NCBI GenBank assembly: GCA_020634935.1
Contig: JACKAT010000035.1
Location: 1 to 52,710, forward strand
Origin: Anaerolineales bacterium
GTDB lineage: Bacteria; Chloroflexota; Anaerolineae; 4572-78; J111
DNA: 52,710 nucleotides
Direction of reading: 5' to 3'
Under the pieces are notes generated by a model, which was given only the letters and a program-made list of their open reading frames with translations, was not told the origin of the DNA and searched no databases. The position numbers were made by a program, and so were the translations under genes. Shown piece by piece: positions 41,787-50,139 of this stretch; the stretch's first letter is position 1; every line of letters starts with the position of its first letter.

Positions 41787-43505
41787 CTACGGCAGCATTA
41801 GCCGTAGAAACTCTTGCTCGGCCGCGACCGTCCACTCCCGGCCGTGGTGGAGCCGGGCCGCGACGGTCGGCAAGGTCGCTTGGAGCGCTTCGAGCGGCGT
41901 CAGGGGGAACGCCTTGATCTGAGGAAAGATGACGACCTTACCCGGAAATACCGCATCCCGCACCGCCATAAGGCCGGCCCGGGCCGCCTCTAAGGAACCG
42001 ATGGCCTTGACCGAGCGGTTGGGCGACAACCGGCCGGCCTCGGTTTGCTGCAACATCAGCCGCAGATCATCGATGGTGGACGCGGTGTGTCCGATAAAGC
42101 GAACGTTCTGCTGATAGACCACGCTCAAATCCAGCGGGACCAGCGTCCCCCGCACCAGACCGGCGAAGATATTCATCACCCCGCCCGGCGCCAGATACGC
42201 CGCCGCCTCGGCAATGGCGGTGGTTGAGGGAGCCAGGATGATGATCTGATCGAACCCGTCGCCGGCGATCTCGGCCAGCCGCGCGGTATAATCCGGCTGG
42301 GTCAGATCGAGGCAGGCCAAGGCCATATGCCGCTCGCGGGCATCGCCGGCCAGGGTCTCGGCCAGATCGACCAGGCGGTGGGGCGTGCGGGCCGTACACA
42401 AAATCGTGGCCGGCGGCTGCGGCAATTGGACCGCCCGCTGGGCATGCATGTGGCCCATCGGCCCGCCCGCGCCGACAAACCAGGTTTTGCCGCCCGGCGT
42501 CAACTCCGCTTCAATCGGCCGGCGGCTGTAAGCTTGAGCGATGTCAGGGCCGGGACCGCCCACGTACGTCCAGCGATTGTAATGCACCCGTCCCACATCG
42601 ACCGCCACCGGGCGCGACAGCGACGCCGTGGCGATGATGGCCATCATGCCGAAATCGGCCAGCCGGGGCGAGGCGGCTTCGATGAGATCGGGGTCGGGAC
42701 CAAGCACGATGATGTCATCACAGGCCGGCAGATCGGCGGCCGGATCAAGGAGCCGATCCGCCGGGATGTGGCTGACCTCGATGCCCAGGCGAGCCGCCGT
42801 CGCTTCGAGCCGCCCAGCCAAACGCGGCGGCACATTGGTCAGCACCAACCGAGCCGGATGGCCGCTCTCGTCAAAACCGCGGCCGAAGAAATAATCATCG
42901 CTCGACTGCGCCGTACCGATAAGCCACGCGACGCCGCCCGGTTTCAGCGCCGTGCGATAGGTGAGCTGATAGGTGGCGATGACGCAGGCCCACGGTTCGG
43001 CCAGGGCGCTCTCGGCGTAACCGGTCGTGGGTTGGACCGGAATCAAGTAGTTGCCGTCATCGCCGTCAAGAATGCGCCGGTCGATGACCGCGTACTGCGA
43101 CATCCCGCCCTGAATCATATAGCCGTAGGCATAGTTGACGCCCTGGTAATAAATATCGGCCTGCACAATGAAGCGATCCCCCACCCGATACTGACCGGCT
43201 AGAGTTTCCCCCACCCCGGCCACCGTCAGCGCGATTTCATGGCCCAGCACCACCGGTTCTTGTTTCATATCGCGAAAGATGCGCGGATGCTGCTCGCCGG
43301 CGTTGATGACTTTGATATCGGAAAAGCAAATGCCGCAGGCGTCGTGCCGGACCAGTAACTCATCCGGGCCAACCGCCGGCATCGACGCGGCCAGCGGCTG
43401 CCCGTCAACCCCTAAGTTTTCAAACCCCGCGCCGTACAGCGGCCATAATCGATTATCCGCGGGCAGGTCATCGGCCCGGACGTACTGTTTTAATTTATCG
43501 CTCAC
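41787..43505 (-). CDS. Large zinc-type medium-chain dehydrogenase with two Rossmann-like segments
   Basis: A 572-residue protein, much longer than usual for the family (about 350). The GroES-like domain has the catalytic zinc motif CGICFSDIK (57-65), GHE (88-90) and SALAEPWA (166-173). No structural-zinc four-cysteine lobe is present. A first nucleotide-binding-like segment starts at GVAWLIGTAQSSDDYF (about 191), with an atypical glycine pattern. A second, more classical one starts at TWFVGAGGPMGHMHAQRA (about 341). The C-terminus has VYQQNVRFIGHTAST, as in sorbitol-type dehydrogenases. It may act on a sugar or sugar phosphate, but the substrate is unknown. The start is GTG with AGGAAG upstream. 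Confidence 0.85.
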   Translation of the reverse strand: MSDKLKQYVRADDLPADNRLWPLYGAGFENLGVDGQPLAASMPAVGPDELLVRHDACGICFSDIKVINAGEQHPRIFRDMKQEPVVLGHEIALTVAGVGETLAGQYRVGDRFIVQADIYYQGVNYAYGYMIQGGMSQYAVIDRRILDGDDGNYLIPVQPTTGYAESALAEPWACVIATYQLTYRTALKPGGVAWLIGTAQSSDDYFFGRGFDESGHPARLVLTNVPPRLAGRLEATAARLGIEVSHIPADRLLDPAADLPACDDIIVLGPDPDLIEAASPRLADFGMMAIIATASLSRPVAVDVGRVHYNRWTYVGGPGPDIAQAYSRRPIEAELTPGGKTWFVGAGGPMGHMHAQRAVQLPQPPATILCTARTPHRLVDLAETLAGDARERHMALACLDLTQPDYTARLAEIAGDGFDQIIILAPSTTAIAEAAAYLAPGGVMNIFAGLVRGTLVPLDLSVVYQQNVRFIGHTASTIDDLRLMLQQTEAGRLSPNRSVKAIGSLEAARAGLMAVRDAVFPGKVVIFPQIKAFPLTPLEALQATLPTVAARLHHGREWTVAAEQEFLRLMLP

Positions 43506-43580
43506 AGCGTCTTCCTTGATGTTGTATTGTTTTCTGTGGTGTTGTGGGAGGAACTTCGAGACATTTTAAGAGGGACGGGG

Positions 43581-43610
43581 TAAAAAAACAAATCGCTGCC
43601 TGGAAGCAGC
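43581..43610 (-). terminator. Possible terminator upstream of the dehydrogenase gene
   Basis: On the minus strand GCTGC TTCCAG GCAGC is followed by GATTTGTTTTTTT. The stem is only five base pairs. Confidence 0.35.
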
Positions 43611-43708
43611 TTATCGAACATAGATGGTCGCCGCGTAGGTCGGCATAAAAATGAGATAATTCTTATCAGGCCAGGACACTAACTTGAGTTCGGAAATTAA
43701 TGTCCTTC

Positions 43709-43867
43709 ATGTCATTTCGCAGCGCCAGCGGAGAAATCCCTGTGACGATACAATGAAAAGTGATTTGGCTGGGAAAATTTGGAGCAACAACGTCAAATTT
43801 CCCCTACAAAGGCTTCATTGATAGCTGTGCCTAAGGGATTTCTCCGCCTTCGGCTGCGAAATGACAT
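43709..43867. repeat. 159-bp palindromic element (MITE-like)
   Basis: Long arms run inward from ATGTCATTTCGCAGC (43709) and its complement GCTGCGAAATGACAT (43853-43867). They include GGAGAAATCCCT/AGGGATTTCTCC, and the central part also pairs (CAATGAA/TTCATTG, GGGAAA/TTTCCC). It lies in the 392-base gap 43506-43897, where no gene was seen. Confidence 0.75.
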
Positions 43868-43897
43868 ACTCCGGCTCTAATTGTCGAATTTAGGTTA

Positions 43898-44695
43898 CTA
43901 CGATGCCGCGCTCGCCTGGCCGTTCAACTCAACCACGGCTTCGCCCGCGCCGTTGAGCGGGCTGCTGCCGTTGGGGCTGGTCTCCGGCTCAGCCGGTTCG
44001 GTCGCCGCCGGTTCGGGGGCAGCCGCTTCAACCGGAGCCGGTTCGGCGGGTTGGACTTCACTGCGTTCGGGGCGGGCGCTGGGCCGATCAACAATCTCAA
44101 AGCCCCACTGCTGCATCTCGAACGAGATTTTATGATCGAACCGCTTGATGATCAGGTCGCCGGCGGCCATCCGCAGGCAGTCAACCAGTTTAGCAAAGGC
44201 TTCATCCCGCGCCGCCCGGCTCGATTTGCGCTTATCGCGCCCGCTGCGCCGCACCGCCAAATGGGTCACCAGACCATCCCGCACCTGCTTGACCGTCTCC
44301 AGATCAGGCTTGGTAAAGCGCTCCTCCGCCGGGCGGCTCTCTTCTTGGGCGATATACTTCTTCAACATCACCAGCCGCTCTTTGCGCGTTTTCGGCAGTA
44401 GAACGGTTTTGGTGGACTGTTTGACTTGAAAACCCCACGCTTCGGCTTGCTCAGGGGTATCATACAAATCGCTTTTAATCAACTGGTGAATTCTGCGGAT
44501 CAGGTGGGTGGCCTGCTCATCCAGCCGCTTCACGCCTTCTGAAGCAATGGTGCGCTGGCTTTCGCTACTGTCATACGTATCGCACACGGGAATGCAGATT
44601 TGCAGTAGGTCAGCAATGTCAGGGGTGTAACGACATTGCTCCTCGGGGGGCAAGGTTTGATCGTAGGCCACAACTGATTGGCCCAGGTCGATAGG
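43898..44695 (-). pseudogene. Unknown gene truncated at its 5' end by an IS insertion
   Basis: The surviving part encodes about 265 residues. A helical, charged region runs from LLQICIPVCDTYDSSESQ through RRIHQLIKSDLYDTPEQAEAW to a Lys/Arg-rich stretch (RRSGRDKRKSSRAARDEAF), then a Pro/Ala/Glu-rich tail of about 60 residues. I do not recognise the family. The open frame continues to 44953, but that part is antisense to transposase orfA and reads as nonsense protein. No matching N-terminal half is seen beyond the right end of the element. An internal GTG might still allow expression of a shortened product. Confidence 0.6.
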
Positions 44696-44696
44696 G

Positions 44697-44936
44697 TTGT
44701 ATTCGTCCCACTTGAGCCGCTGGCGACAAGCCCAAGAGCGGGGTGAATTAGAAGCGGCCGCCGGACCAAAACGGGGCCGCCCGACCGATGCCCAGGCTGC
44801 TGAAAACGCGCGCCTGAAGCGAGAAAATGAACGGTTGCAACAAGCGCTGGCCCAAGCCCAGTTGGTGATCGATATCCAAAAAAAAGTTTCACAACTACTT
44901 GGGCTACGGCTGACGACAACGGACGAGCCGAAATGA
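44697..44936 (+). pseudogene. IS3-family transposase orfA, 5'-truncated
   Basis: Encodes only the C-terminal part of OrfA: LYSSHLSRWRQAQERGE, then a Pro/Arg linker and a leucine-zipper helix (ENARLKRENERLQQALAQAQ). The N-terminal DNA-binding HTH of about 80 residues is absent, and the frame is simply entered from the flank. The stop overlaps the orfB start in an ATGA. Confidence 0.8.
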
Positions 44937-45940
44937 TAACTTTGGCGCAGCAATTAGCCCCGCAATGGGGGGTCAGCCCAACATGTCAGCAGTTAGGTAT
45001 CCCGCGCAGTACCTTCTATCGGGCCCGCCAACCGGCTAAGGTGACCCAACCGCGTCCCAAGCCCAGTCGGGCCTTGAGTGAGCCGGAACGGCAGACGGTG
45101 CGCCAGATACTCAATAGTGAGCGTTTTGTGGACCACGCTCCCCGGCAGGTGTATGCCACCTTACTGGATGAGGGCCGCTACCTGTGCCATTGGCGGACGA
45201 TGTATCGCCTTCTGGCTGACCATCACGAAGTTCGGGAACGCCGCCCCCAACGGCGTCACCCTGTCTATGCTAAACCCGAGTTGGTGGCCACCGGCCCCAA
45301 CCAAGTCTGGAGTTGGGATATCACCCAACTTAAAAGCCCGGTCAAATATGCCCCCTTCTACCTGTATGTCATGCTCGACATCTTCAGCCGTTTTGTTGTC
45401 GGCTGGTTGTTAGCCGAGCAGGAATCGGAAATCCTGGCCCAACAACTCATTGCCACCGCCTGCCATAACCAAGGCATCCCGCCGCGCCAATTGACCTTGC
45501 ACGCTGACCGCGGGGGGCCGATGCGGGCTAAATCCGTGGCTCAACTCTTAAAGGATTTGGAGATCACCCCGTCTCATTCCCGACCCTATCGGCCCAATGA
45601 CAATCCCTATTCCGAAGCCCAGTTCAAAACCATGAAATATCAAGCCGATTATCCCGCTACCTTTCCCTCTTATCAGCACGCTCATGCCTGGGCTCACACC
45701 TTTTTGACCGCCTACAACTCCGACTATTACCATTCGGCTTTGCATTTGCTGACCCCAGCCGCAGTTCACTATGGCTGGGCCGACCAGGTTCAGGCTCAAC
45801 GCCAACACGTTTTACAGTTGGCCTATACTCAACACCCGGAGCGTTTTGTGCGTGGCTTACCCACCCTCGCTCCGCTTCCAACTGAAGTTTGGATCAATCA
45901 GCCCAGTTCTGGCTCACCGATCTCGATTAATGCTCTTTAA
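44933..45940 (+). CDS. IS3-family transposase orfB (DDE integrase)
   Basis: A 335-residue integrase-core protein. An HTH-like N-terminus (SPTCQQLGIPRSTFYRAR) precedes the catalytic core, with Asp in VWSWDITQLKSP, Asp in LTLHADRGGPM and Glu in NPYSEAQFKTMKYQ, the DDE triad. The length is near full for this group. Its start overlaps the orfA stop by 4 bases, so translation would be coupled rather than by classical frameshift. With orfA broken, the element is probably immobile unless helped in trans. Confidence 0.93.
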   Translation: MITLAQQLAPQWGVSPTCQQLGIPRSTFYRARQPAKVTQPRPKPSRALSEPERQTVRQILNSERFVDHAPRQVYATLLDEGRYLCHWRTMYRLLADHHEVRERRPQRRHPVYAKPELVATGPNQVWSWDITQLKSPVKYAPFYLYVMLDIFSRFVVGWLLAEQESEILAQQLIATACHNQGIPPRQLTLHADRGGPMRAKSVAQLLKDLEITPSHSRPYRPNDNPYSEAQFKTMKYQADYPATFPSYQHAHAWAHTFLTAYNSDYYHSALHLLTPAAVHYGWADQVQAQRQHVLQLAYTQHPERFVRGLPTLAPLPTEVWINQPSSGSPISINAL

Positions 45941-46019
45941 TTTCTTTTTCATTCTGTCTCACTTTTCTTGACACATTCCGATGTTTGCGGCTGTGTTGCA
46001 CCAGCGATGCTTTAAAAGG

Positions 46020-46051
46020 AAAAAGCCGGGTGGTCAGTCCCGGCTTTTTCA
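46020..46051. terminator. Rho-independent terminator just outside the IS
   Basis: AAAAAGCCGGG and CCCGGCTTTTT form a perfect stem around 8 bases, with T-runs on both strands. It does not belong to the IS itself and may have served a gene lost from this site. Confidence 0.8.
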
Positions 46052-46269
46052 AACATCAAAGGAGAGAAGAAAAAATGATACAGAGCAATTAAGGAGTTTA
46101 CTGCAAGGCTTATTAACAAGGATAAGTGCTTTATACAGGAGTCCCTCTCAATTACGTCTCAGAAGGACTCCCTTTAGAAATAAGCTGGCATGAGGTCTCC
46201 CATTAAATTTTATGGGTGGTGGACTCTCGCTTGAGCCCTATAACACGCCCCATCTATTATATATTGATT

Positions 46270-46297
46270 TTGGCCTCGCCACTTAACTGTCTATAAT
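46270..46297 (+). promoter_or_regulatory. Promoter-like pair in the empty region
   Basis: TTGGCC and a perfect TATAAT are 16 bases apart. A transcript would run through the repeat copy to the hairpin at 46572. Confidence 0.4.
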
Positions 46298-46389
46298 TTA
46301 TCACATTTTTGGCCGGAATACACCAGCTATCGATCCAGTATTGACCCTAGTCACTTAGCTAGGCGTTTAACCTTTGCCACGGACATACC

Positions 46390-46529
46390 TTTAATTTGCC
46401 TCAAATTGCCCTGCTTCCTGACAACAGACTGCCGACCGTTGACCGCCGAACTTCATTGAGGCCGCCTACTTTGTGGCGGTCTGCGGTCAGCTAGCGGTGG
46501 TCCATCAGCTGAACGTCAAATTTGGAGGT
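46390..46529 (+). repeat. 140-bp dispersed intergenic repeat, copy B
   Basis: Matches the reverse complement of 31211-31350; see that entry. The shared stretches include GACCGTTGACCGCCGAACTT, TGCGGTCAGCTAGC and AACGTCAA-TTTGG. Confidence 0.75.
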
Positions 46530-46571
46530 TTATATCGGTTAGTTTGAATGAATGTTGGTGAGAGCCAAAAT

Positions 46572-46603
46572 AAAAGGCCGGTCTGCCACAACCCGGCCTT
46601 TTG
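46572..46603 (+). terminator. Hairpin terminator upstream of the surface cluster
   Basis: AAAAGGCCGG pairs perfectly with CCGGCCTTTT around 11 bases. The T-run is only four bases before a G-run, so efficiency is uncertain. Confidence 0.5.
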
Positions 46604-46743
46604 GGGGGGAGAGTAAAAAGGGGGGTCGGTCTCATCTAAGCGACAAGACAGACCGCTGCTGTGTTGTACTCTCTTTTACGCCAGAGCCGGCGCAAACCTT
46701 CATTTTTTGTGGCAGAACTCCCTCAGAATTTCTTATCTCAAAT

Positions 46744-46772
46744 TTGACCTTTAGCGTCTGTCAACCTACGAT
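46744..46772 (+). promoter_or_regulatory. Promoter placing transcription start at the next start codon
   Basis: TTGACC and TACGAT are 17 bases apart. The predicted start of transcription (about 46779) coincides with the ATG at 46780. Confidence 0.4.
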
Positions 46773-46779
46773 TTATATC

Positions 46780-49182
46780 ATGCGCAAACCAATCGTTGCT
46801 TTGACATTGCTCTGTTTATTGGTCTTAATGAGCGGTTCGGCTTTGGCTCAAACGGCTGACGGTTTGACGATGACGGCCGTTGCCGCGTTTGGCGGGCAAT
46901 TCAAGTATGGCCATTGGCTGCCTATTTTGGTGACGGTGGAAAATACCGGGCCTAACCTCAACGCCGAACTCCGCGCCCGGATCACCGGCCAGACCGGCCA
47001 GCTTAGCTTCATCCTTCCTGCCGAACTGCCCACCGGCAGCCGTAAGCGGTTTACGCTCTACACCCTTCCCAACAGCTTCTCTCGCACCGTTAAAGTTGAT
47101 TTAGTCCGTGACGAGAAAGCCATAGCCAGCCAAACGGTCGATATTTCCTCTGCCCCAAACAACCGCTACTTCATCGCGGTGGTGGCTGAAAACGCTCCCA
47201 ATCTGAACCTCCTCAGTTCGATCAATCTGCCGGGCCGGGGCGACAACCCCGAGGTGCTTAACATCAACCTGGCCGAAACACCCGATCGGGCTGAAGGATT
47301 GACCCTGTTCGATACCATCATCTTGAACGGGGTCGATACCGGCCAACTTAGCCTCGATCAGCAAACCGCCCTTCAACAATGGGTTGTCAGTGGTGGCCGG
47401 CTGGTGCTGGGCGGCGGCGGTGGCGCCGCGCTTACTCTGGCCGGGCTGCCGGTTGATCTCCAGCCCGTCACGGTCACCGGCCAGCAGGAGCTATCGGCTT
47501 TACCCGCTTTGGAAACGTATACGGGCCGACCGATCGCCGTTCCGGGGCCGTTCCCGGTAGCGGCCGTCGAGCCGGGAGCCCATGCCACAACCCTGCTGTC
47601 GGAAACGATGGCCGGTTTCGGTGAACTGCCGCTCATTGTTGAACGTAAACTGGGCAAGGGTTACGTCGATTTTATTGCTTTGGATTTGACCCGCATCCCT
47701 TTTCGCGACTGGGCCGGAGTAACCGATTTTGCCGAACGACTGCTGTCCCCCAACGCCGCCTGGCCCGACTCCATCCCCGCGGACATCTCCCCTCACCAGA
47801 TGCGTGACAGCCAAATGTCATCCGCGTTGTCCAACCTGCCCACCCTCGATCTGCCTTCGATCCGAGTTTTGGGCCTGCTGCTCATCGGCTATATTGGGCT
47901 GGTTGGTCCCCTCAATTACCTGATCCTGCGCCGGCTTGATCGGCTGGCCTGGGCCTGGGGGACCATTCCAACCCTAACGGTGGCGTTCTCTGCCTTGGCC
48001 TTTGGCTTGAGCTACCAACTGCGCGGCAGCGATATCCTCCTCAACCAACTCTCGATCATGGAAATCAGCGAAGACAGCCGGGTGATTGATGCCCAAACCT
48101 ATGTCGCTATCTTCTCGCCGCATCGGCAGGCGTATGATGTGACGGTTGAAGGTAGCCCTCTGCTGCGTCCTTTGGGCGAAGGCTACTACGATCCCTGGAG
48201 CGGCGAAGTTCGCGTGGGCTCGATGAGCGTGGTTCAGGGCGAGCCAGCCCAACTGCGCGGCCTGACTGTCAACCAGTGGTCGCTTCAATCCTTTGTGGCT
48301 GAAACCTCCCTCCCTGATCCGCCCCGGCTCGAGGCGGAAATTGCTCTTGAGCGCGAACGTTTGACCGGTCGCCTGATCAACCAGGGTACGACCACATTAC
48401 AAGATGTCGTCGTCATCTTTAATACCGACCTTAAAAAATTGGGTGATATCGCTCCGGGGCAGGCTGCGACCCTGGATTTAGATTTTAGCCAACAACAAAT
48501 GATTAACACCGGCGGTTTTGGCAGCTACCTGATCTTTCAAGACCAATTGAATCCGTCCAACGCCGAATCCCCCGAAATCACCTTTAAACGGCGTATCTTA
48601 GATAGTACTATCTTCAACCAACCGTTTCGAACCAACGGCGCCGGCCTCTTTGTGTTGGGCTGGCTCAAAGATAATCCCTTAACCATCAAACTGAATGGGC
48701 GCGAGGTCTCCGGCCAAAAAACCTCGTTGATTTACGGCCATTTACCCATTAAGTTTGATGAGAATAATGTCAGTTTACCCCCCAGTTTTAGCCGCTCTCA
48801 AACCGTAACCATTACCGGCCAAACCGGCACTTGCAACTACGGTACCGGCCTCGAAGGCTACTACGTCGAGCAAGGCGTGGCCGAAGTTAAACTTAGCCTG
48901 CCGGACAACATTCGCCAAATCGCGCCGGCCCGCCTTGATCTTTACCTCCAAAGCGACAGCGGCCCCTGGGTCGAGTTACCGCAGGTGGAGCTATACGACC
49001 GGACCACGACTGAATGGACCACGTTGAAAGAAGCTCAGTTCGGTCAAAATCCGATTTCGCAGCCGGAGCGATTTTTTGATCTCGATGAGGCCAGCTTGCT
49101 CATCCGCCTGTCTCGCGACGCCAACAGCCAGAGTGGTGGTTGTATCTTTGCCGGCCTGGCCTTTGAAGGAGCGCGTTCGTGA
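46780..49182 (+). CDS. Exported membrane protein with GATase1-like segment, linked to an ABC system
   Basis: An 800-residue protein with a signal peptide (IVALTLLCLLVLMSGSALAQ). An Ig-like domain follows (about 25-125, WLPILVTVENTGPNL), then a region resembling class I glutamine-amidotransferase folds (about 130-260: FDTIILNGVDTGQLSLDQQTALQQWVVSGG), but without an obvious catalytic Cys-His-Glu. Two TM helices lie at about 362-413 (LLLIGYIGLVGPLNYLIL), and beta-rich domains make up the C-terminal half. The ATG at 46780 is set by the signal peptide; there is no ribosome site. Its stop overlaps the ABC ATPase start by 4 bases. The function is unknown; the layout recalls GldG-like partners of ABC exporters. 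Confidence 0.75.
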   Translation: MRKPIVALTLLCLLVLMSGSALAQTADGLTMTAVAAFGGQFKYGHWLPILVTVENTGPNLNAELRARITGQTGQLSFILPAELPTGSRKRFTLYTLPNSFSRTVKVDLVRDEKAIASQTVDISSAPNNRYFIAVVAENAPNLNLLSSINLPGRGDNPEVLNINLAETPDRAEGLTLFDTIILNGVDTGQLSLDQQTALQQWVVSGGRLVLGGGGGAALTLAGLPVDLQPVTVTGQQELSALPALETYTGRPIAVPGPFPVAAVEPGAHATTLLSETMAGFGELPLIVERKLGKGYVDFIALDLTRIPFRDWAGVTDFAERLLSPNAAWPDSIPADISPHQMRDSQMSSALSNLPTLDLPSIRVLGLLLIGYIGLVGPLNYLILRRLDRLAWAWGTIPTLTVAFSALAFGLSYQLRGSDILLNQLSIMEISEDSRVIDAQTYVAIFSPHRQAYDVTVEGSPLLRPLGEGYYDPWSGEVRVGSMSVVQGEPAQLRGLTVNQWSLQSFVAETSLPDPPRLEAEIALERERLTGRLINQGTTTLQDVVVIFNTDLKKLGDIAPGQAATLDLDFSQQQMINTGGFGSYLIFQDQLNPSNAESPEITFKRRILDSTIFNQPFRTNGAGLFVLGWLKDNPLTIKLNGREVSGQKTSLIYGHLPIKFDENNVSLPPSFSRSQTVTITGQTGTCNYGTGLEGYYVEQGVAEVKLSLPDNIRQIAPARLDLYLQSDSGPWVELPQVELYDRTTTEWTTLKEAQFGQNPISQPERFFDLDEASLLIRLSRDANSQSGGCIFAGLAFEGARS

Positions 49183-50105
49183 TTAAAACGGTGCAGTTAA
49201 CCAAAAAGTATGGCCGCCTGACCGCGCTCGACTCGCTCGATTTGCAGGTTGAAAAAGGATCGCTGTTCGGCTTTATCGGCCCCAACGGCGCGGGTAAAAC
49301 CACCACCCTGCGCCTGTTAGCCGGCCTGCTCGAACCCTCGTCCGGCCAGATTTGGTTCGACGGCCAGGAGATTAGCCACGATCCTGATCAGGCTCGCTGG
49401 CAGATTGGCTACATGCCCGACTTCTTTGGCGTTTACGAAGATATGAAAGTGTGGGAGTATCTCGACTTCTTTGCCCGTTGTTATCATCTCTCACCCGACC
49501 GCCGTCGCCGCGTGGTGGACGAACTGCTGGAACTGGTCGATTTAACCCACAAGCGCGACGCCTGGGTCGAAAGCCTGTCGCGAGGGATGCGCCAGCGTTT
49601 GTGTCTGGCCCACGCCCTGGTCCACGATCCCCACATCCTCTTGCTCGACGAACCGGCCTCCGGGCTCGATCCCCGCGCCCGAATCGAAATGCGCGAACTG
49701 CTTAAAGAACTGTCATCGTTGGGCAAAACCATCATCATCAGTTCCCACATCCTGACCGAACTGGCTGAAATGTGCGATCATATCGGCGTGATCGAGAAGG
49801 GCCGGCTGCTGTACAACGGTCCGGTCCAGCGCCTCAACCGCCAACTGCACGGTCAACACCAGATTCGACTGCGGGCCCTGTCACCTGACGATGCGATTGA
49901 AACCGCGCTCAAAAGTTATCCCGGCATTACCGACGCGCTGCCCGGCAAAAACGGCTGGGAAATCGGCCTCATCGGCGACGATGACAGCCTGGCCGGACTG
50001 CTGACGCATCTGGTCAACCACGCCGTCCGCATCACTCACTTCTCCGAAACCACCAGCAATCTAGAGTCGGTCTTTATGCAAATTACCACTGGAGACGTAG
50101 AATGA
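49179..50105 (+). CDS. ABC transporter ATP-binding protein
   Basis: A 308-residue ATPase of the ABC-2/CcmA type. Walker A is GPNGAGKTT (34-42), the signature is LSRGMRQ (133-139), Walker B is ILLLDEPASGLDP (153-165), and the switch His is in IISSH. A C-terminal domain of about 90 residues follows. The start is GTG in a 4-base overlap with the previous gene. It energises the permease encoded 35 bases downstream; the cargo is unknown. Confidence 0.96.
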   Translation: MIKTVQLTKKYGRLTALDSLDLQVEKGSLFGFIGPNGAGKTTTLRLLAGLLEPSSGQIWFDGQEISHDPDQARWQIGYMPDFFGVYEDMKVWEYLDFFARCYHLSPDRRRRVVDELLELVDLTHKRDAWVESLSRGMRQRLCLAHALVHDPHILLLDEPASGLDPRARIEMRELLKELSSLGKTIIISSHILTELAEMCDHIGVIEKGRLLYNGPVQRLNRQLHGQHQIRLRALSPDDAIETALKSYPGITDALPGKNGWEIGLIGDDDSLAGLLTHLVNHAVRITHFSETTSNLESVFMQITTGDVE

Positions 50106-50139
50106 CGAATAATCCCCGCTTTCGGTCAGGTGGCGGCCT

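Larger units (their letters stand above)
44694..45973 (+). mobile_element. IS3-family insertion sequence, truncated at its left end
   Basis: It contains a 5'-truncated orfA and an intact orfB. The right end is placed at TGTCTCACTTTTCTTGACA (about 45955-45973), which ends in CA as expected. No complementary left end is present near 44694, and the orfA HTH half is missing, so the left part was lost and no target duplication can be checked. Confidence 0.7.
45974..46779. other. 806-base region without a recognised gene
   Basis: It holds, in order, a strong hairpin terminator (46020), an AGGAG site with a 4-codon open frame (46075-46092), a hairpin of GGAGTCC/GGACTCC (46138-46171), a CCCAT/ATGGG pair (46199-46216), a promoter-like pair (46270), repeat copy B (46390), a second hairpin (46572) and a promoter close to the next gene (46744). 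The open frame to the left of 46780 starts at 46552 but covers the hairpin and does not look like protein. Confidence 0.6.

Noticed and set aside
44696..44953. N-terminal 85 residues of the minus-strand gene
   Set aside because: They are antisense to transposase orfA and are Ser/Ala/Arg-rich nonsense; the real gene was truncated there.
46552..46779. 76-residue extension of the exported protein
   Set aside because: It covers a hairpin terminator and promoter and places residues before a clear signal peptide.
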